Below the pieces are notes generated by a model. That model worked only from the letters and a program-made list of their open reading frames with translations. It did not search any database and was not told where the DNA came from. Source: Campylobacteraceae bacterium (GTDB lineage: Bacteria > Campylobacterota > Campylobacteria > Campylobacterales > Sulfurovaceae). From it: a stretch of DNA of 7,688 nucleotides. The stretch spans positions 1 to 7,688 of the forward strand of contig JALVPA010000013.1 in assembly GCA_027026055.1 (NCBI GenBank), written 5' to 3'. The number at the start of each line of letters is the position of its first letter. Positions within the stretch are counted from its first letter, which is position 1. Both the position numbers and the translations under genes were made by a program. Positions 6,345 through 7,688 of the stretch are shown here, piece by piece.

Positions 6345-7526
6345 ATGCAAACGGATACGTTGACAGGATTTGTTAAAAACGAAGCCTTCCCCGGCATGCT
6401 ATTGATCGCCGCGACCGTTTTGGCGCTTGTGTTACAAAATTCGCCCTTGAGCCATTACTATAGCGCCTTTTTGCATACGCCCGTCGAGATACGTATCGGC
6501 GCACTCCATCTTTCCAAACCGCTGCTTTTGTGGGTCAACGACGGTTTGATGGCGATTTTCTTTTTGTTGGTGGGATTGGAGATCAAACGTGAGGTGTTGC
6601 AAGGACATCTCTCGTCGCTTTCTCAAATCGCGCTTCCCGGCATTGCCGCTTTAGGCGGGATGGCAATACCCGCACTCTTTTTTATCGCGTTCAATCATGG
6701 TAACGACTTTGCGATGCAAGGCTGGGCGATTCCCACGGCGACCGATATCGCTTTTGCGCTGGGGATACTCTCGTTGCTGGGCAAACGCGTGCCGGTCTCT
6801 CTCAAAATTTTTTTGATGGCATTGGCGATTATCGACGATTTGGGCGCCATCGTCATTATCGCGCTTTTTTATACCCAAGAGCTCTCCACCCTCTCTATCG
6901 TTGTGGCAGCGGCGGCGCTTGTTGCGCTCTTTGTCATGAATCGTATGGGCGTATCGCGAAAAGCGGCGTATATCATCATAGGAGTAATCTTGTGGGTGAG
7001 CGTGCTCAAATCGGGCGTGCACGCGACACTGGCGGGTGTGGCGTTGGCGATGTTTATCCCGATGGAAGCGTCCGATCCCTCAGGAAAGAAATTTTCTTTG
7101 GCGCATCGGATGGAAGAGGATTTGCACTATTGGGTGGCGTTGCTGATATTGCCGCTTTTTGCCTTTGTCAATGCGGGTGTCGACTTGAGCGGCATCTCAC
7201 CCGGAGGTATGAAAGAGAGCGTGCCGTTGGGGATTATGGCGGGACTTTTTCTCGGTAAACAAGTCGGCGTTTTCGGATTTTCCTTTTTGGCGATCAAAGC
7301 AGGTTTGGCGAAACTTCCCGAAAATAGCACGTGGCTACAACTTTACGGCGTGGCGCTGTTAACGGGGATCGGTTTTACGATGAGTTTGTTTGTCGATACC
7401 TTGGCATACGGCGATACCGAACTCTTCGCCTATGCCGACAAGCTGGCGATACTTTTGGGTTCGCTCTTTTCCGGCGTGGCGGGATATATCGTATTGCGCA
7501 TAGCGACACGAATGAATAATGAGTAA
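6345..7526 (+). CDS. nhaA: Na+/H+ antiporter NhaA
   Basis: A 393-residue inner-membrane antiporter that expels Na+ (or Li+) in exchange for two H+, giving sodium and alkali tolerance; length is normal for the family. About 12 membrane segments are visible. Key residues align with Escherichia coli NhaA: the ion-binding pair D164-D165 (in LAIIDDLGA; D163-D164 in E. coli), T133-D134 in the unwound helix IV motif PTATDIAFALG, K305 in LFLGKQVG (K300), H226 in SGVHATLAG (H225) and E79 in the GLEIKRE entry motif (E78). AAGGAAA overlaps the end of the helicase gene and serves as the ribosome-binding site. The 2-bp gap suggests co-transcription with the helicase. The last codons (Met-Asn-Asn-Glu-stop) lie within the degenerate GA(G/A)TAAT heptamer repeat, so the original C-terminus has probably been replaced by repeat sequence. 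Confidence 0.95.
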   Translation: MQTDTLTGFVKNEAFPGMLLIAATVLALVLQNSPLSHYYSAFLHTPVEIRIGALHLSKPLLLWVNDGLMAIFFLLVGLEIKREVLQGHLSSLSQIALPGIAALGGMAIPALFFIAFNHGNDFAMQGWAIPTATDIAFALGILSLLGKRVPVSLKIFLMALAIIDDLGAIVIIALFYTQELSTLSIVVAAAALVALFVMNRMGVSRKAAYIIIGVILWVSVLKSGVHATLAGVALAMFIPMEASDPSGKKFSLAHRMEEDLHYWVALLILPLFAFVNAGVDLSGISPGGMKESVPLGIMAGLFLGKQVGVFGFSFLAIKAGLAKLPENSTWLQLYGVALLTGIGFTMSLFVDTLAYGDTELFAYADKLAILLGSLFSGVAGYIVLRIATRMNNE

Positions 7527-7585
7527 TGAGGAACCGAAGAGAGTGCAGAGTGCAGAGTGAAGAGTGAAGAATGAAGAGTGATGAG
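7514..7585. repeat. Degenerate heptanucleotide tandem repeat (GAGTGAA-type)
   Basis: Heptamers run GAATAAT, GAGTAAT, GAG (7514-7530), then a short non-repeat GAACCGAAGA. They are followed by six perfect-register units at 7541-7582: GAGTGCA, GAGTGCA, GAGTGAA, GAGTGAA, GAATGAA, GAGTGAT, then GAG. The first two units form the end of nhaA. The strand is almost free of C and strongly purine rich. Similar heptamer runs occur between genes in many bacteria; they encode nothing and are thought to expand by slippage. Confidence 0.85.
7519..7531. repeat. Direct repeat copy 1, ATGAGTAATGAGG
   Basis: This exact 13-mer recurs at 7676-7688, the last 13 bases of the window, so the true repeat may extend further right. 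Copy 1 spans the stop codon of nhaA. The two copies flank the whole heptamer plus hairpin complex, as expected from insertion with duplication or from recombination between heptamer blocks. Confidence 0.8.
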
Positions 7586-7602
7586 ATTCGGTAGGTTTTT
7601 TT
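7533..7602 (+). terminator. Weak candidate terminator after nhaA
   Basis: Arms ACCGAA (7533-7538) and TTCGGT (7587-7592) can pair and are followed three bases later by seven T (7596-7602). The stem is only six base pairs and the loop is 48 nt of heptamer repeat, so it is a poor intrinsic terminator. It is listed because it is the only stem followed by a T run after the helicase-nhaA pair. Confidence 0.25.
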
Positions 7603-7672
7603 GCATGATGGATTTTGGAGACGGGGTTTTAACCCCGCATTTGCAAGACTGAAGGCTTGTCTCCTTACCGAA
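7587..7672. repeat. Outer inverted repeat TTCGGTA / TACCGAA enclosing the hairpin pair
   Basis: Seven-base perfect arms at 7587-7593 and 7666-7672 enclose the REPIN-like element. GG (7594-7595) and CC (7663-7664) can extend the stem past a one-base bulge. The left arm is shared with another potential partner at 7533-7538. The arrangement resembles terminal inverted repeats of a small non-autonomous element, but with an 86-bp span and no clear target duplication this is tentative. Confidence 0.5.
7617..7664. repeat. REPIN-like element: two convergent GGAGA-hairpin units
   Basis: On the plus strand GGAGA (7617-7621) is followed at once by a hairpin CGGGGT-TTTA-ACCCCG (7622-7637). On the minus strand the mirror unit is GGAGA (7664-7660) followed at once by a hairpin CAAGCC-TTCA-GTCTTG (7659-7644, one mismatch). 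The two GGAGA boxes are themselves complementary (GGAGA with TCTCC), so the 48-mer folds as a three-way junction with no unpaired bases at two of its three joints. Known REP sequences consist of a GTAG-like tetranucleotide next to a hairpin, and REPINs are two of these in opposite orientation. No RAYT transposase is present in the window. Confidence 0.6.
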
Positions 7673-7688
7673 CATATGAGTAATGAGG

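Noticed and set aside
7541..7585. CRISPR-like array in the repeat tract
   Set aside because: Units are 7 bp with no spacers and no cas genes nearby; it is a simple tandem heptamer.
7622..7637. CGGGGT-TTTA-ACCCCG hairpin as an intrinsic terminator of nhaA
   Set aside because: It is followed by CATTTGC rather than a T run and is better explained as one half of the REPIN-like element.
7430..7675. Minus-strand open frame containing a Ser-Leu-Phe-Thr-Leu-His-Ser pattern
   Set aside because: The peptide is simply the translation of the heptamer repeat and REPIN-like sequence and runs into nhaA; this is a familiar false gene type.

Overview
The window looks like ordinary chromosomal DNA from a Campylobacterota (epsilonproteobacterial) lineage, most likely a marine Sulfurovum/Sulfurimonas/Nitratifractor-type organism. 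This is inference from several clues. There is a Suv3-type DExH RNA helicase with a zinc-ribbon tail. There is a tyrosine-rich small lipoprotein of a kind I associate with that group. The promoters have strong (often TGnTATAAT) -10 boxes and no recognisable -35 box, and GC is near 50% by eye. No rRNA, tRNA, CRISPR array or insertion sequence was seen.

Layout, left to right. A DUF819 membrane protein, cut at its 5' end by the window edge, converges on a small Tyr-rich lipoprotein gene read from the minus strand. A roughly 100-bp divergent promoter region follows, then an enolase-superfamily dipeptide epimerase. Next come two tightly coupled small genes, a HEPN-domain HepT-like toxin and an MntA-like minimal nucleotidyltransferase, which together form a type VII toxin-antitoxin module. 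A 940-codon Suv3-like helicase follows; its -10 box ends 6 nt before the ATG, so its mRNA is predicted to be leaderless. Two bases after the helicase stop comes nhaA, a Na+/H+ antiporter with all key residues. The last ~170 bases hold a complex of repeats: degenerate heptanucleotide repeats that supply the last codons of nhaA, a compact REPIN-like pair of hairpins, and several short inverted arms.

How the genes may work together. The epimerase matches Ala-Glu epimerases residue for residue at the catalytic and DxD positions, so it probably serves murein peptide recycling or peptide catabolism; the nearby DUF819 carrier could belong to the same pathway (speculative). The HEPN/MNT pair is a self-contained stress or defence module. 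The helicase probably acts in RNA turnover. NhaA fits a sodium-rich habitat. The two most noteworthy things are the predicted leaderless helicase transcript and the repeat complex downstream of nhaA.
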